Of a stretch of DNA of 64,000 nucleotides, positions 37,288-46,059 are shown in pieces. The number at the start of each line of letters is the position of its first letter. The first letter of the stretch is position 1. The position numbers and the translations under genes were made by a program. This DNA comes from Nocardia cyriacigeorgica (lineage in GTDB: Bacteria > Actinomycetota > Actinomycetes > Mycobacteriales > Mycobacteriaceae). The notes under the pieces were generated by a model that was not told the origin of the DNA, ran no database searches, and was given only the letters and a program-made list of their open reading frames with translations. The stretch lies in assembly GCF_010858045.1 (NCBI RefSeq), contig NZ_JAAGVC010000022.1, positions 1-64,000 on the forward strand. Direction: 5' to 3'.

Positions 37288-38637
37288 TCACTCGCCGCGA
37301 ACGATGCGGCGCAACTTCTCCACGCGGGGTCCGACCGCGCGCTCGTGACCATGGTCGGTCGGGTGGTAGTAGTCGACGCCGACGAGTTGGTCGGGCGGAT
37401 ACTGCTGGGCCAGCACCCCGCCGGGATCATCGTGCGGGTAGCGGTAGCCCTGCGCGTTGCCGAGCTGCTGCGCGCCCGCGTAATGACCGTCCCGCAGATG
37501 CGGCGGGACCGCACCGGCCTTGCCGGCCGAGACATCGGCCATCGCGGCCCCGATGGCCGCCACCACGGCGCCGGATTTGGGCGCGGTCGCAAGATGGATG
37601 GTGGCCTGGGCCAGGGCGAGCCGGCATTCGGGCAATCCCACCAGCTGCACGACCTGCGCCGCCGCCGTGGCGGTCTGCAACGCCGTCGGATCGGCCATGC
37701 CGATGTCCTCGCTGGCGTGGATCATCAGCCTGCGCGCGATGAACCGCGGGTCCTCCCCCGCGCTCAGCATCCTGGCCAGGTAGTGCAACGCGGCGTCGAC
37801 ATCGGATCCGCGGATGGACTTGATGAACGCACTGATCACGTCGTAGTGCTGATCGCCTGCCCGGTCGTAGCGCACCGCGGCCTTGTCGACGCTGGCCTCG
37901 ACCAGATCGACGTCGACGGTGCCGTCGAGCGAGGACTCCGCCGACGCCTCCAGCGCGGTGAGCGCCCGGCGGGCATCGCCACCGGCGATGCGCACGATGT
38001 GGTCGAGGGCGGCCTCGGTGACGGTGTACTGCCCGTCCAGGCCGCGCGCGTCGCCGATGGCGCGCCGCAGCACCGCGCGGATGTCGTCGTCGGTGAGCGA
38101 GCGCAGTTGCAGCACCAGCGATCGCGACAGCAGTGGCGAGACCACCGAGAACGAGGGGTTCTCCGTGGTCGCGCCGACCAGCAGCACGATCCGGTTCTCC
38201 ACCGCGGCCAGCAGCGCGTCCTGCTGGGTTTTGGAGAAGCGGTGCACCTCGTCGATGAACAGCACCGTCTGCTCGCCCGCGGTCAGCCGCCTGCGGGCCA
38301 GGTCGATGACCGCGCGTACCTCTTTGACGCCCGCCGACAGCGCCGACAGCGCCTCGAATCGCCGGCCGGTGGCCTGGGAGATCAGCGAGGCCAACGTCGT
38401 TTTGCCGGTGCCGGGCGGGCCGTACAGCAGCACCGACGCCGCGCCGGAGCCCTCGATCAGCCTGCGCAGCGGTGACCCGGGGCCGAGCAGGTGCTGCTGG
38501 CCGAGGACCTCCTCCAGCGTGGCCGGGCGCATCCGCACGGCCAGTGGCGCCGCCGCGCCGGGGCCGCGGAAGGTGATATCGGTGTCGGAGGTGCCGGGCG
38601 CCGCCGCGCCGGGCACGTCGAACAGCCCGTCGCTCAT
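37288..38637 (-). CDS. rarA: replication-associated recombination protein A (MgsA/RarA AAA+ ATPase)
   Basis: Clamp-loader-like AAA+ ATPase acting at stalled replication forks. The 449 residues have Walker A LYGPPGTGKTT, Walker B VLFIDEVHRF, sensor 1 GATTENP and the C-terminal tetramerisation region ending in GYRYPHDDPGG and YYHPTDHG. The chosen ATG at 38637 starts the conserved MSDGLFDVPG; the frame is open upstream but non-conserved. It precedes alaS in mycobacteria too. Confidence 0.94.
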   Translation of the reverse strand: MSDGLFDVPGAAAPGTSDTDITFRGPGAAAPLAVRMRPATLEEVLGQQHLLGPGSPLRRLIEGSGAASVLLYGPPGTGKTTLASLISQATGRRFEALSALSAGVKEVRAVIDLARRRLTAGEQTVLFIDEVHRFSKTQQDALLAAVENRIVLLVGATTENPSFSVVSPLLSRSLVLQLRSLTDDDIRAVLRRAIGDARGLDGQYTVTEAALDHIVRIAGGDARRALTALEASAESSLDGTVDVDLVEASVDKAAVRYDRAGDQHYDVISAFIKSIRGSDVDAALHYLARMLSAGEDPRFIARRLMIHASEDIGMADPTALQTATAAAQVVQLVGLPECRLALAQATIHLATAPKSGAVVAAIGAAMADVSAGKAGAVPPHLRDGHYAGAQQLGNAQGYRYPHDDPGGVLAQQYPPDQLVGVDYYHPTDHGHERAVGPRVEKLRRIVRGE

Positions 38638-38809
38638 GACACTTGCCTGCCGGTGCCCGGCCGCGTCATGAACGCCCGCGCGACCGCGTTCATAGTTCGC
38701 TCGCTCATCGTCGATGACGCTACCGGCCGGGTCCGACACACCGGGAGCGCGGATCGAACCGCCGCGCCGCGGTTCGATTTGCCAGTCCCCCGTCGATGGG
38801 TTGTGATCA

Positions 38810-40471
38810 ATGATCGTGGCTGAAAACGTGCTCGTTTCAGATACTGCGGTGGTGCGGCGACGCACGGTCTTGGCCGGCGGCGCGGTCGCCGCGGCCGGGG
38901 CAGGCCTCGCGCTCGCCGCGCCGGCCCGGGCGAATGCGCCGGTCTTCCGCCATGGTGTCGCCTCCGGTGACCCACTGCCCGACGCGGTGATCATCTGGAC
39001 CCGGGTCACCGTCGCCGAGGACGCCACCCCCGGCTCGGGTACGGGCGCCGCCGCGGCCGTGCGCTGGGAAGTGGCCGCCGACGAGAACTTCGCCTCGATC
39101 ACCGCCTCCGGATCGGTCACCGCGACCGTCGACACCGACCACACCGTGACGGTCGATGTCACCGGGCTGGCGCCGGGCTGCGTGTATTTCTACCGCTTCA
39201 CCGCCCTCGGCCAGCGCTCGCCCGTGGGGCGCACCCGGACCGCGCCCGCACTCGGCGCCACCCCCGACCGGCTGCGGTTCGGGGTGGTGTCGTGTGCGAA
39301 CTGGGAGGCCGGGTTCTTCGCCGCCTACCGTCATCTGGCCGACCGCACCGACCTCGACGCCATCGTGCACCTGGGCGACTACCTCTACGAATACGGGCGC
39401 GGCGAGTACGGCGGCCGGACCGGATCGGTGCGCCCGCACGATCCGGTGCACGAGATCGTCTCCCTGGCCGATTACCGCATCCGCCACGCCCAGTACAAAA
39501 CCGATCCCGATCTGCAACGCCTGCACGCGCTGCTGCCGTTCATCTGCGCCTGGGACGACCACGAATCCGCCGACAACTCCTGGTCCGGCGGTTCGGGCAA
39601 ACACGATCCGGTGTCGCAGGGTTCCTGGGCCGATCGGAAGGCAGCTTCGGCGCGGGCCTATCTGGAGTGGATGCCGGTCCGGGCGTCGCGTTCGGGTTCG
39701 GGAGTGCAGATCTACCGGCGGCTGCGTTTCGGCACCCTGGCCGAGCTGTCGATGCTGGATTTGCGCAGCTACCGCGATCAGGAAGTGAAGCCGGGCGCGG
39801 GCTGGCGCGAGGTGGACAATCCGCAGCGCACCATCACCGGGCGCGCGCAGATGGACTGGCTCACCGCCGGGCTGGCGTCGTCGACGGCGCGGTGGAAGCT
39901 GGTGGGTACTTCGGTGATGATCGCGCCGCTGGTGTTTCCGCCGCTGGATCCGGCGACGACCGCGGCCTTCACCCAGGCGTTGGGTGTTCCGCAGTCGGGC
40001 CTGCCCGTCAATGCCGACCAGTGGGACGGCTACACCGCCGACCGGGCGCGCCTGTACCGGGCGATCACCGAGCACGGGGTGTCGGACGTGGTGTTCCTGA
40101 CCGGCGACATCCACTCCTCGTGGGCGGCGGATCTGCCGGTGAACGCCGCCGACCCGGCCGGCCGCGTCGTCGGGGCGGAGTTCGTGGTCCCGTCGGTGAC
40201 CTCGTCGAGCTTGGGTGAGGTGTTGCAGGCGCCGCCGCGGACGGCCGCGGCGCCGGTGGAGGAGGCGGTCAAGGGCGTCAACCGGCATCTGCGCTACGTC
40301 GAGTTGGATTCGCACGGCTTCGGTGTGCTGGAGGTGACGGCCGCGCAGACCCAGATGGATTGGTTCTACGTCCTCGATGTCGCCGACCCGCAGTCGGGCG
40401 TCCGCCACGGCGCGTCGTTCGCCGTACCGGCGGGCGGCCGGGTGGAGCCGAGGGCCACTCCCGCGAGCTGA
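38810..40471 (+). CDS. phoD: PhoD-type alkaline phosphatase / phosphodiesterase, Tat-exported
   Basis: Secreted phosphatase of 553 residues. A twin-arginine signal is visible (RRRTVLAGGAVAAAGAG, cleavage likely after APARA near residue 42). Next come the PhoD N-terminal beta domain and a metallophosphatase domain with HLGDYLYEYG, CAWDDHESADN and FLTGDIHSSW supplying metal ligands. Likely role is phosphate scavenging from organic esters outside the membrane. ATG 38810 has only a weak ribosome site. No pho box was recognised upstream. Confidence 0.9.
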   Translation: MIVAENVLVSDTAVVRRRTVLAGGAVAAAGAGLALAAPARANAPVFRHGVASGDPLPDAVIIWTRVTVAEDATPGSGTGAAAAVRWEVAADENFASITASGSVTATVDTDHTVTVDVTGLAPGCVYFYRFTALGQRSPVGRTRTAPALGATPDRLRFGVVSCANWEAGFFAAYRHLADRTDLDAIVHLGDYLYEYGRGEYGGRTGSVRPHDPVHEIVSLADYRIRHAQYKTDPDLQRLHALLPFICAWDDHESADNSWSGGSGKHDPVSQGSWADRKAASARAYLEWMPVRASRSGSGVQIYRRLRFGTLAELSMLDLRSYRDQEVKPGAGWREVDNPQRTITGRAQMDWLTAGLASSTARWKLVGTSVMIAPLVFPPLDPATTAAFTQALGVPQSGLPVNADQWDGYTADRARLYRAITEHGVSDVVFLTGDIHSSWAADLPVNAADPAGRVVGAEFVVPSVTSSSLGEVLQAPPRTAAAPVEEAVKGVNRHLRYVELDSHGFGVLEVTAAQTQMDWFYVLDVADPQSGVRHGASFAVPAGGRVEPRATPAS

Positions 40472-40712
40472 CCGGTCTGCTCTGCGCGCACCGCGTCGAC
40501 TCCCTGAGGGTGGGGTCGGTGAGGTAGGTACCGGCAGCCGTGGCTCGGGTGGACAGGGTCGCCGTGGCCCGGTCGTCGGCCGCCCCGGCGTTGCGGCGGC
40601 GGGCCCGTTGCGCATGCCGGCTGACCGGCCCGACTCCGCGGCGGCTCGGAGCCCGGCGCGGGGTACGGCGGTGAGCACCCGCGATTCCGGGCGCCCCGAT
40701 CTTCCTTGGCCG

Positions 40713-41882
40713 TTATTCGGCCCAGCGCTCCACGAGCACCGCTGTCATCGCCTCGGCGAAATCGCCGATGACGTCGTCGCCGGTGACGCGAGCGTCCTCG
40801 GCGAGGGCCGCCCAACGGTTGATCAGCGCCTCCGAACGCGGCACCGACAGCCCGTGTTCGCGGGCAGCGGCGATCCGGCCGTGATCGGCGGGCAGGAACC
40901 AGTAGGTGGACAGCCACACCCAGATCAGGCGCGCTTCCAGGATCTTCTCGGCGAGCAGGCCGTCGTCGGCGAGGGCGGGCCAGACGCCGACGACCTCGGC
41001 GCGCCAGGCCTCGACCATCTGGGCGGCGCGCTCGCGCGAGAGTTCCACATCGCACAGGCAGCCGGGGAACGAGACCAGCGCATAGGCGATGTCGAGGGTC
41101 GCGTCGCGGAAACCGCCCCACTCGTAGTCGAGGATGCGGGCGCCCTCGTCGTTGAGAATGACATTGTCCGGGCACAGATCCGACGGGCTGAAGGCGCGGA
41201 ACCGGCCGCCGGAGAACAGCCGGGCCCCGTGCGTGATCTTGGTGGCCAGCTCGTCGGGGACCTCCATGCCGAGTTCACGCAGCAGCAGGGCAGGAACCTC
41301 GGCGACAGCGGCCTCGGCCTGCTGGGCGATGCCGTCGATGCGGTGGGCCACATCCACCCGGCGCAGCAGCGCCACGAAATCGGCCTCGCGGCCGACGGTC
41401 GCCGCATGCATCCGGCCCAGCGCCTGCGCGAAGGCCATCATGGCGTTCTGGGTGGCCGGTTCGGCGCCCGAGCGCAGCACGGTGGTGAGGGAGGTGTTCT
41501 CCCCCAGGTCGCTGAGCACGAGCAGCCGATCGGGCAGGCTGTGCGCGATGAGGTAGGCGCCGGGACGCTGTTCACGGCTGAGCGCGGTGGTGAACTGGTA
41601 GGACACCGCCTCACGCAGGAACGCGGAGTCGATGCTGGCGACGCCGGGGGTGATGCCCGCGTTGCGCGGCATCGGCGCGGCGCCGCGCACCTGCTTGAGG
41701 ATCAGCGTGCGCGGTAGCGAGAAAGCGTTCTCGGCAACCCGCACGCGTAGGACCGTCGTCCTACCACTACCGCTGAGTTCGATCGGATCGCTCAGCTTCA
41801 CCGGAGCACCCATGCGCTTTGTGAGCAACTGTTGTGCTGCGGACACGACTTCGGTGGCGCGTTCGGCCAATAGTGCGGTCAT
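40713..41882 (-). CDS. aminoglycoside-phosphotransferase-fold kinase
   Basis: A 389-residue cytoplasmic protein with a kinase-like fold of the APH family. The catalytic loop reads PSDLCPDNVIL: the aspartate and asparagine are kept, but the usual histidine before the aspartate is replaced by proline. The metal-binding DYEWGG follows. A Gly-containing N-lobe (ELSGSGRTTVLRV) and an EXXXLR-like region are visible. Substrate unknown; more likely a small molecule than an antibiotic. The start is ATG 41882, one codon after an in-frame GTG. Confidence 0.8.
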   Translation of the reverse strand: MTALLAERATEVVSAAQQLLTKRMGAPVKLSDPIELSGSGRTTVLRVRVAENAFSLPRTLILKQVRGAAPMPRNAGITPGVASIDSAFLREAVSYQFTTALSREQRPGAYLIAHSLPDRLLVLSDLGENTSLTTVLRSGAEPATQNAMMAFAQALGRMHAATVGREADFVALLRRVDVAHRIDGIAQQAEAAVAEVPALLLRELGMEVPDELATKITHGARLFSGGRFRAFSPSDLCPDNVILNDEGARILDYEWGGFRDATLDIAYALVSFPGCLCDVELSRERAAQMVEAWRAEVVGVWPALADDGLLAEKILEARLIWVWLSTYWFLPADHGRIAAAREHGLSVPRSEALINRWAALAEDARVTGDDVIGDFAEAMTAVLVERWAE

Positions 41883-42074
41883 CACAGATCAAAGTACTCG
41901 CATCGGGTCACTTCTAGCGAGCGGTTGGGCAACCTTTCCGTGTCGCTCGGCGTGTCCGCGCGCCGCTCTGGTAGAGCGCGCCGATCACTTGAGACGATGT
42001 CAGCCGTGCTGTTTCCTGGTCGTCAACTACCGTGCGCCACACCGCAAACCAGCTGACCCGAAAGGTCGACCACC

Positions 42075-43010
42075 GTGACCGACACACCATCCGCCACGCC
42101 GCAACCGTCCGGCGACAAGCCCGCGCCGGGCGGCGGCACCGGGCAGGTCCCCGGCGGCGACCCGTCCGCGTCCTCCCCCTCGGGCCACGGCCGTCACGAA
42201 ATGCCGGGCGCCGCAGGATACCCGCAGTTCCAGGGCCCGGGCGCGGCCAATTACGGCAACGAACCGGTCGAACCTGCGCCGCCGCTGGATCAGTCGCAGG
42301 CGCAGCCGACCTACGGCCCACCGGGGACCGGCCCCGACCCACAGGCGCCCACCTACGGCTATCTGAATCAGACCGGCACCGGCGTGCCCGCCCCGCTCGA
42401 CGTGGGCCACGCACTCAGTTACGGCTGGGAGAAATTCCGGCGAAATCCTGGCCCCTGGCTGGCAGTGAGCGCGCTGGGCCTGGTGATCTATCTGCTGTTC
42501 GTGGCGGTCGTGCAGGTTCTCGCGCCGCGCTCGGCGCTGACGGTGCTGTTCATCTTCCTCGCGGTCATGGTGGGGCTGTGGCTGCTGCAAGCGGCGATGG
42601 TGCGCGGCGCGCTCTATGAAACCAACGGCTATCCAGCGACTTTCGGCTCCTACTTCCACCTCGGCGCCGCGGGCAATGTGTTGCTCACCGCGGGGCTGGC
42701 CTTCCTGGCCACCACGCTCGCCTCGGCGTTGTGCCTGCTGCCGGGTATCGCTGTCGGGATGGGATGCATGTTCTCGCTGCATTTCGTCATCGATCAGAAT
42801 CAGGGTCCGATCGAGGCCATCACCTCGAGCGTCAAGCTGGTGATCACCAATATCTGGCCGGTGATCCTGCTGATGCTCACGGTGCTGGTCGTCGCGTTGC
42901 TCGGCCTGCTGGCCTGCGGTTTCGGTCTGCTGGTCGCCGGCCCGGTGGCGACCATCGCGGTCACCTACGCCTACCGCACGATGACCGGAGGGCTCGTCTC
43001 GGCCATCTGA
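42075..43010 (+). CDS. proline/glycine-rich membrane protein (Rv2560-like)
   Basis: A 311-residue protein with about 100 residues of disordered Pro/Gly/Gln sequence followed by a hydrophobic domain of four to five helices. It resembles the mycobacterial Pro/Gly-rich protein that follows rarA (Rv2560). The membrane domain begins PLDVGHALSYGWEKFRRNPG, a pattern also seen in DUF975-like proteins. Starts at GTG 42075 after AAAGGTCG. Function unknown. Confidence 0.78.
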   Translation: MTDTPSATPQPSGDKPAPGGGTGQVPGGDPSASSPSGHGRHEMPGAAGYPQFQGPGAANYGNEPVEPAPPLDQSQAQPTYGPPGTGPDPQAPTYGYLNQTGTGVPAPLDVGHALSYGWEKFRRNPGPWLAVSALGLVIYLLFVAVVQVLAPRSALTVLFIFLAVMVGLWLLQAAMVRGALYETNGYPATFGSYFHLGAAGNVLLTAGLAFLATTLASALCLLPGIAVGMGCMFSLHFVIDQNQGPIEAITSSVKLVITNIWPVILLMLTVLVVALLGLLACGFGLLVAGPVATIAVTYAYRTMTGGLVSAI

Positions 43011-43026
43011 GCAGCCCTGGAGACGA

Positions 43027-43058
43027 CGATGGCCGGCCCCCCGTGGGGCCGGCCATCG
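43027..43058. terminator. 14-bp perfect hairpin terminator
   Basis: CGATGGCCGGCCCC-CCGT-GGGGCCGGCCATCG lies between the convergent stops at 43010 (membrane protein) and 43072 (aspS). A strong bidirectional terminator without a T-run. Confidence 0.8.
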
Positions 43059-43071
43059 TGGACGTAAGTCG

Positions 43072-44895
43072 CTACTGCTCGACGGTTTCGGACGCGGTGG
43101 GGGCGCCGTCGGCCGAAACCTCGGTCACGCCCTTGATTTCCGGCTTGGCGTCCAGGCCGGCTTCCTTACGCTGCTGCGCGGTGATGGGCGCGGGCGCATC
43201 GGTCAGCGGGTCGACACCGCCACCGGTCTTCGGGAACGCGATGACCTCACGAATGGAGTCCATGCCGGCAAGCAGCGCGGTGATCCGGTCCCAGCCGAAG
43301 GCGATGCCGCCGTGCGGCGGCGCACCGAAAGCGAAGGCGTCCAACAGGAATCCGAACTTCTCCTGCGCCTCGTCATGGCTGATGCCCATGACCTCGAACA
43401 CCCGTTCCTGCACATCGCGACGATGGATACGGATGCTGCCGCCGCCGATCTCGTTGCCGTTGCAGACGATGTCGTAGGCGTAGGCCAGCGCGGAGCCCGG
43501 ATCGGTGTCGAAGGTGTCCATCGACTCCGGCTTCGGCGAGGTGAACGCGTGATGCACCGCGGTCCAGGCCGAATAGCCCAGCGCGACATCGCCGCTCGCG
43601 GTCGCCTCGGCGGCGGGCTCGAACAGCGGTGCGTCCACGATCCACACGAACGCCCACGCGTCCTCGTCGATCAGGCCGACCTTGCGCGCGATCTCACCGC
43701 GCGCGGCGCCGAGCAGCGCGCGCTGTGCCTTGGGCGCGCCCGCGGCGAAGAACACACAGTCACCCGGCTTGGCGCCGACGTGGTCGGCGAGGGTGGCGCG
43801 TTCGGTCTCGCTGAGATTCTTGGCGACGGGGCCGCCCAGCACGCCGTCCTCGTCGATCAGCACGTAGGCCAAGCCCTTGGCCCCGCGCTGCTTGGCCCAT
43901 TCCTGCCAGGCATCGAGCTGACGGCGCGGCTGGCTCGCTCCACCCGGCATCACCACCGCGCCCACGTACGGAGCCTGGAACACCCGGAACGGGGTGTCCT
44001 TGAAGAACTCCCTGCATTCGGTGATCTCCACCCCGAAGCGCAGGTCCGGCTTGTCGGTGCCGAAGCGACGCATGGCCTCGTGGTAGGTCATGTGCGGAAT
44101 CGGGGTGGGGATCTCGTAGCCGATGAGTTCCCACAGCGCCACCAGGATCTCCTCGGCCAGCAGGATCACGTCCTCCTGGCGGACGAAGCTCATCTCGATG
44201 TCGAGCTGGGTGAACTCCGGCTGACGGTCGGCGCGGAAATCCTCGTCGCGGTAGCAGCGCGCGATCTGGTAATAGCGCTCGATACCGCCGACCATCAGCA
44301 GCTGCTTGAACAGCTGCGGGCTCTGCGGCAGGGCGTAGAAGTTGCCCGGCTGCAGGCGCGCGGGCACCAGGAAGTCGCGGGCGCCCTCGGGGGTCGAGCG
44401 GGTCAGCGTCGGCGTCTCCACCTCGACGAATTCGTGGCGCGCCAGCACCCGGCGGGCGGCGGCGTTGACCTTGGACCGCAGCCGGATGGCGTGGGCCGGG
44501 CCCTCTCGGCGCAGGTCCAGGTACCGATGGGTCAGCCTGGCCTCTTCACCGGGCTGCTCGTCGAGCTGGAACGGCAGCGGCGCGCTCTCGTTGAGCACCT
44601 CGAGCTCGCTGACGTTGACCTCGATCGCGCCGGTGGGCAGGTCGGGGTTCTCGTTGCCCTGGGGACGCTGTTCGACCACGCCGACGACCTTGACGCAGTA
44701 CTCCGCACGCAGCCGGTGCGCCTGTTCGGCGGCCTCACCCTCACGGAACACCACCTGCGCCACTCCGGAGGCGTCGCGCAGATCGATGAAGATCACGCCA
44801 CCGTGGTCACGCCGCCGGGCCACCCAGCCGCTCAGGGTGACGGTCTGACCGGCGTGCTCGCTTCGCAGCGAACCAGCCAAGTGGGTGCGCAGCAC
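43072..44895 (-). CDS. aspS: aspartyl-tRNA synthetase
   Basis: Class IIb synthetase of 607 residues: N-terminal OB-fold anticodon-binding domain (GWVARRRDHGGVIFIDLRD), catalytic domain with FLVPARLQPGNFYALPQSPQ and the bacterial GAD insertion, and GGIAFGWDRITALLAGMDSIR as motif 3. The C-terminal tail is extended by about 25 polar residues after QQRKEAGLDAKPE. In mycobacteria this enzyme is non-discriminating and also makes Asp-tRNA-Asn for GatCAB; this copy looks like the same type. GTG 44895 follows AAAGGAA. Confidence 0.96.
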   Translation of the reverse strand: MLRTHLAGSLRSEHAGQTVTLSGWVARRRDHGGVIFIDLRDASGVAQVVFREGEAAEQAHRLRAEYCVKVVGVVEQRPQGNENPDLPTGAIEVNVSELEVLNESAPLPFQLDEQPGEEARLTHRYLDLRREGPAHAIRLRSKVNAAARRVLARHEFVEVETPTLTRSTPEGARDFLVPARLQPGNFYALPQSPQLFKQLLMVGGIERYYQIARCYRDEDFRADRQPEFTQLDIEMSFVRQEDVILLAEEILVALWELIGYEIPTPIPHMTYHEAMRRFGTDKPDLRFGVEITECREFFKDTPFRVFQAPYVGAVVMPGGASQPRRQLDAWQEWAKQRGAKGLAYVLIDEDGVLGGPVAKNLSETERATLADHVGAKPGDCVFFAAGAPKAQRALLGAARGEIARKVGLIDEDAWAFVWIVDAPLFEPAAEATASGDVALGYSAWTAVHHAFTSPKPESMDTFDTDPGSALAYAYDIVCNGNEIGGGSIRIHRRDVQERVFEVMGISHDEAQEKFGFLLDAFAFGAPPHGGIAFGWDRITALLAGMDSIREVIAFPKTGGGVDPLTDAPAPITAQQRKEAGLDAKPEIKGVTEVSADGAPTASETVEQ

Positions 44896-45034
44896 GATGT
44901 TCCTTTCGACGAATGTGACACCGGAACGCCCTCCCGGTGCAAGCCATCGTAGTGAGACACATTCGCCGAGCGGAAACCGATATCGGGTCCACCCGTGCGA
45001 AGCTGTAGCGGACACGTCACAGATAGGGATTCTC

Positions 45035-45955
45035 ATGACCTTCAACGAGGGTATGCAGATCGACCCGAATCGAGCCTCATCCGGCGGCGGGCCGGGCATG
45101 GGCGGCAAGTTGGCCCTCGGTGGCGGCGCCGGCGGACTGATCGTGCTGGTGTTGACGCTGCTGCTCGGCGGCGACCCGGGATCGGTACTCGGCCAGTTCA
45201 CCGGCGCCCAGGATGTGCAGTCCCAGCCGACCGCTGGCACGCCCGAGCACTGCCGCACGGCCGCGGACGCCAACCGGTATGTGGACTGCCGGGTGGTGCT
45301 CACCGCGCAGAGCCTGGACGCGGTGTGGGCGGCCGAGCTGCCGAAACAGGCAGGCGTCGACTATGTGGAGCCGGAGCTGGTGTTGTTCTCGGGCTCGGTG
45401 TCCACCGGCTGCGGCAATGCCACCAGCGCGGTCGGGCCGTTCTACTGCCCGGCCGATCAGACCGCCTACTTCGATGTCAGCTTCTTCCAGGAGCTCGTCG
45501 ACCGGTTCGGTTCCAGTGGCGGTCCGCTGGCCCAGGAATATGTGGTCGCGCACGAGTTCGGCCACCACATCCAAACCCTGCTCGGCGATATCGGCCGCGC
45601 GCAGCGCGATCCGCGCGGCCCGGAATCCGGTGCGGTGCGCACCGAGTTGCAGGCCGATTGCTATGCGGGGATCTGGGCGCACTACGCGGACAAGATGCCG
45701 GCCCCCGGCGGTGACGGGCGGCCGTTCCTGCAGAAGCTCTCCGATACCGATATCGCGGACGCGTTGTCGGCGGCGTCGGCGGTCGGTGACGACCGGATCC
45801 AGCGGGCCGCGCAGGGAAGGGTCAACCCGGAGGCGTGGACGCACGGATCGTCGGAGCAGCGGCAGAAGTGGTTCCTGGCCGGCTATCAGAGCGGCCGCAT
45901 GCAGGCTTGCGACACCTACTCCGCCCGAGATCTGGACAACCCGGCCGCTCGCTGA
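45035..45955 (+). CDS. neutral zinc metallopeptidase (YpfJ/KPN_02809 family)
   Basis: A 306-residue membrane-anchored protein: Gly-rich N-terminus, one helix near residues 27-46, then an extracellular domain with four cysteines and the zinc motif VVAHEFGHHIQ (HEXXH). The second acidic ligand region reads RTELQADCYAGIWAHY. Its place next to aspS matches mycobacteria (Rv2575 type). The substrate is unknown. Divergent from aspS, with ATG after AGGGAT. Confidence 0.88.
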   Translation: MTFNEGMQIDPNRASSGGGPGMGGKLALGGGAGGLIVLVLTLLLGGDPGSVLGQFTGAQDVQSQPTAGTPEHCRTAADANRYVDCRVVLTAQSLDAVWAAELPKQAGVDYVEPELVLFSGSVSTGCGNATSAVGPFYCPADQTAYFDVSFFQELVDRFGSSGGPLAQEYVVAHEFGHHIQTLLGDIGRAQRDPRGPESGAVRTELQADCYAGIWAHYADKMPAPGGDGRPFLQKLSDTDIADALSAASAVGDDRIQRAAQGRVNPEAWTHGSSEQRQKWFLAGYQSGRMQACDTYSARDLDNPAAR

Positions 45956-45998
45956 GACGCCACCGCGCACGTCCACGGCGCGGATGCGGCGGACGAAA

Positions 45999-46036
45999 AC
46001 AACGGCCTCGCACGGGTTTCGGTGCGAGGCCGTTGT
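45999..46036. terminator. 15-bp perfect hairpin terminator
   Basis: ACAACGGCCTCGCAC-N8-GTGCGAGGCCGTTGT sits between convergent stops of the metallopeptidase (45955) and the secreted Ala/Gly-rich protein (46060). It can serve both directions. Confidence 0.8.
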
Positions 46037-46059
46037 CGTGCCGATATGGCGGACCGTTT

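Noticed and set aside
35167..38475. 1102-codon plus-strand open frame opposite alaS and rarA
   Set aside because: Antisense by-product of GC-rich coding sequence; low-complexity translation with no family signature.
38837..40678. 613-codon minus-strand frame opposite phoD
   Set aside because: phoD on the plus strand has a Tat signal and complete metal-binding motifs; the opposite frame is shadow coding.
44896..45034. CGAATGTG/CACATTCG inverted repeat and a small CACCGG/CCGGTG hairpin between aspS and the metallopeptidase, considered as a T-box
   Set aside because: No specifier loop or T-box sequence is present; the arms are far apart. It is probably just promoter-region sequence.
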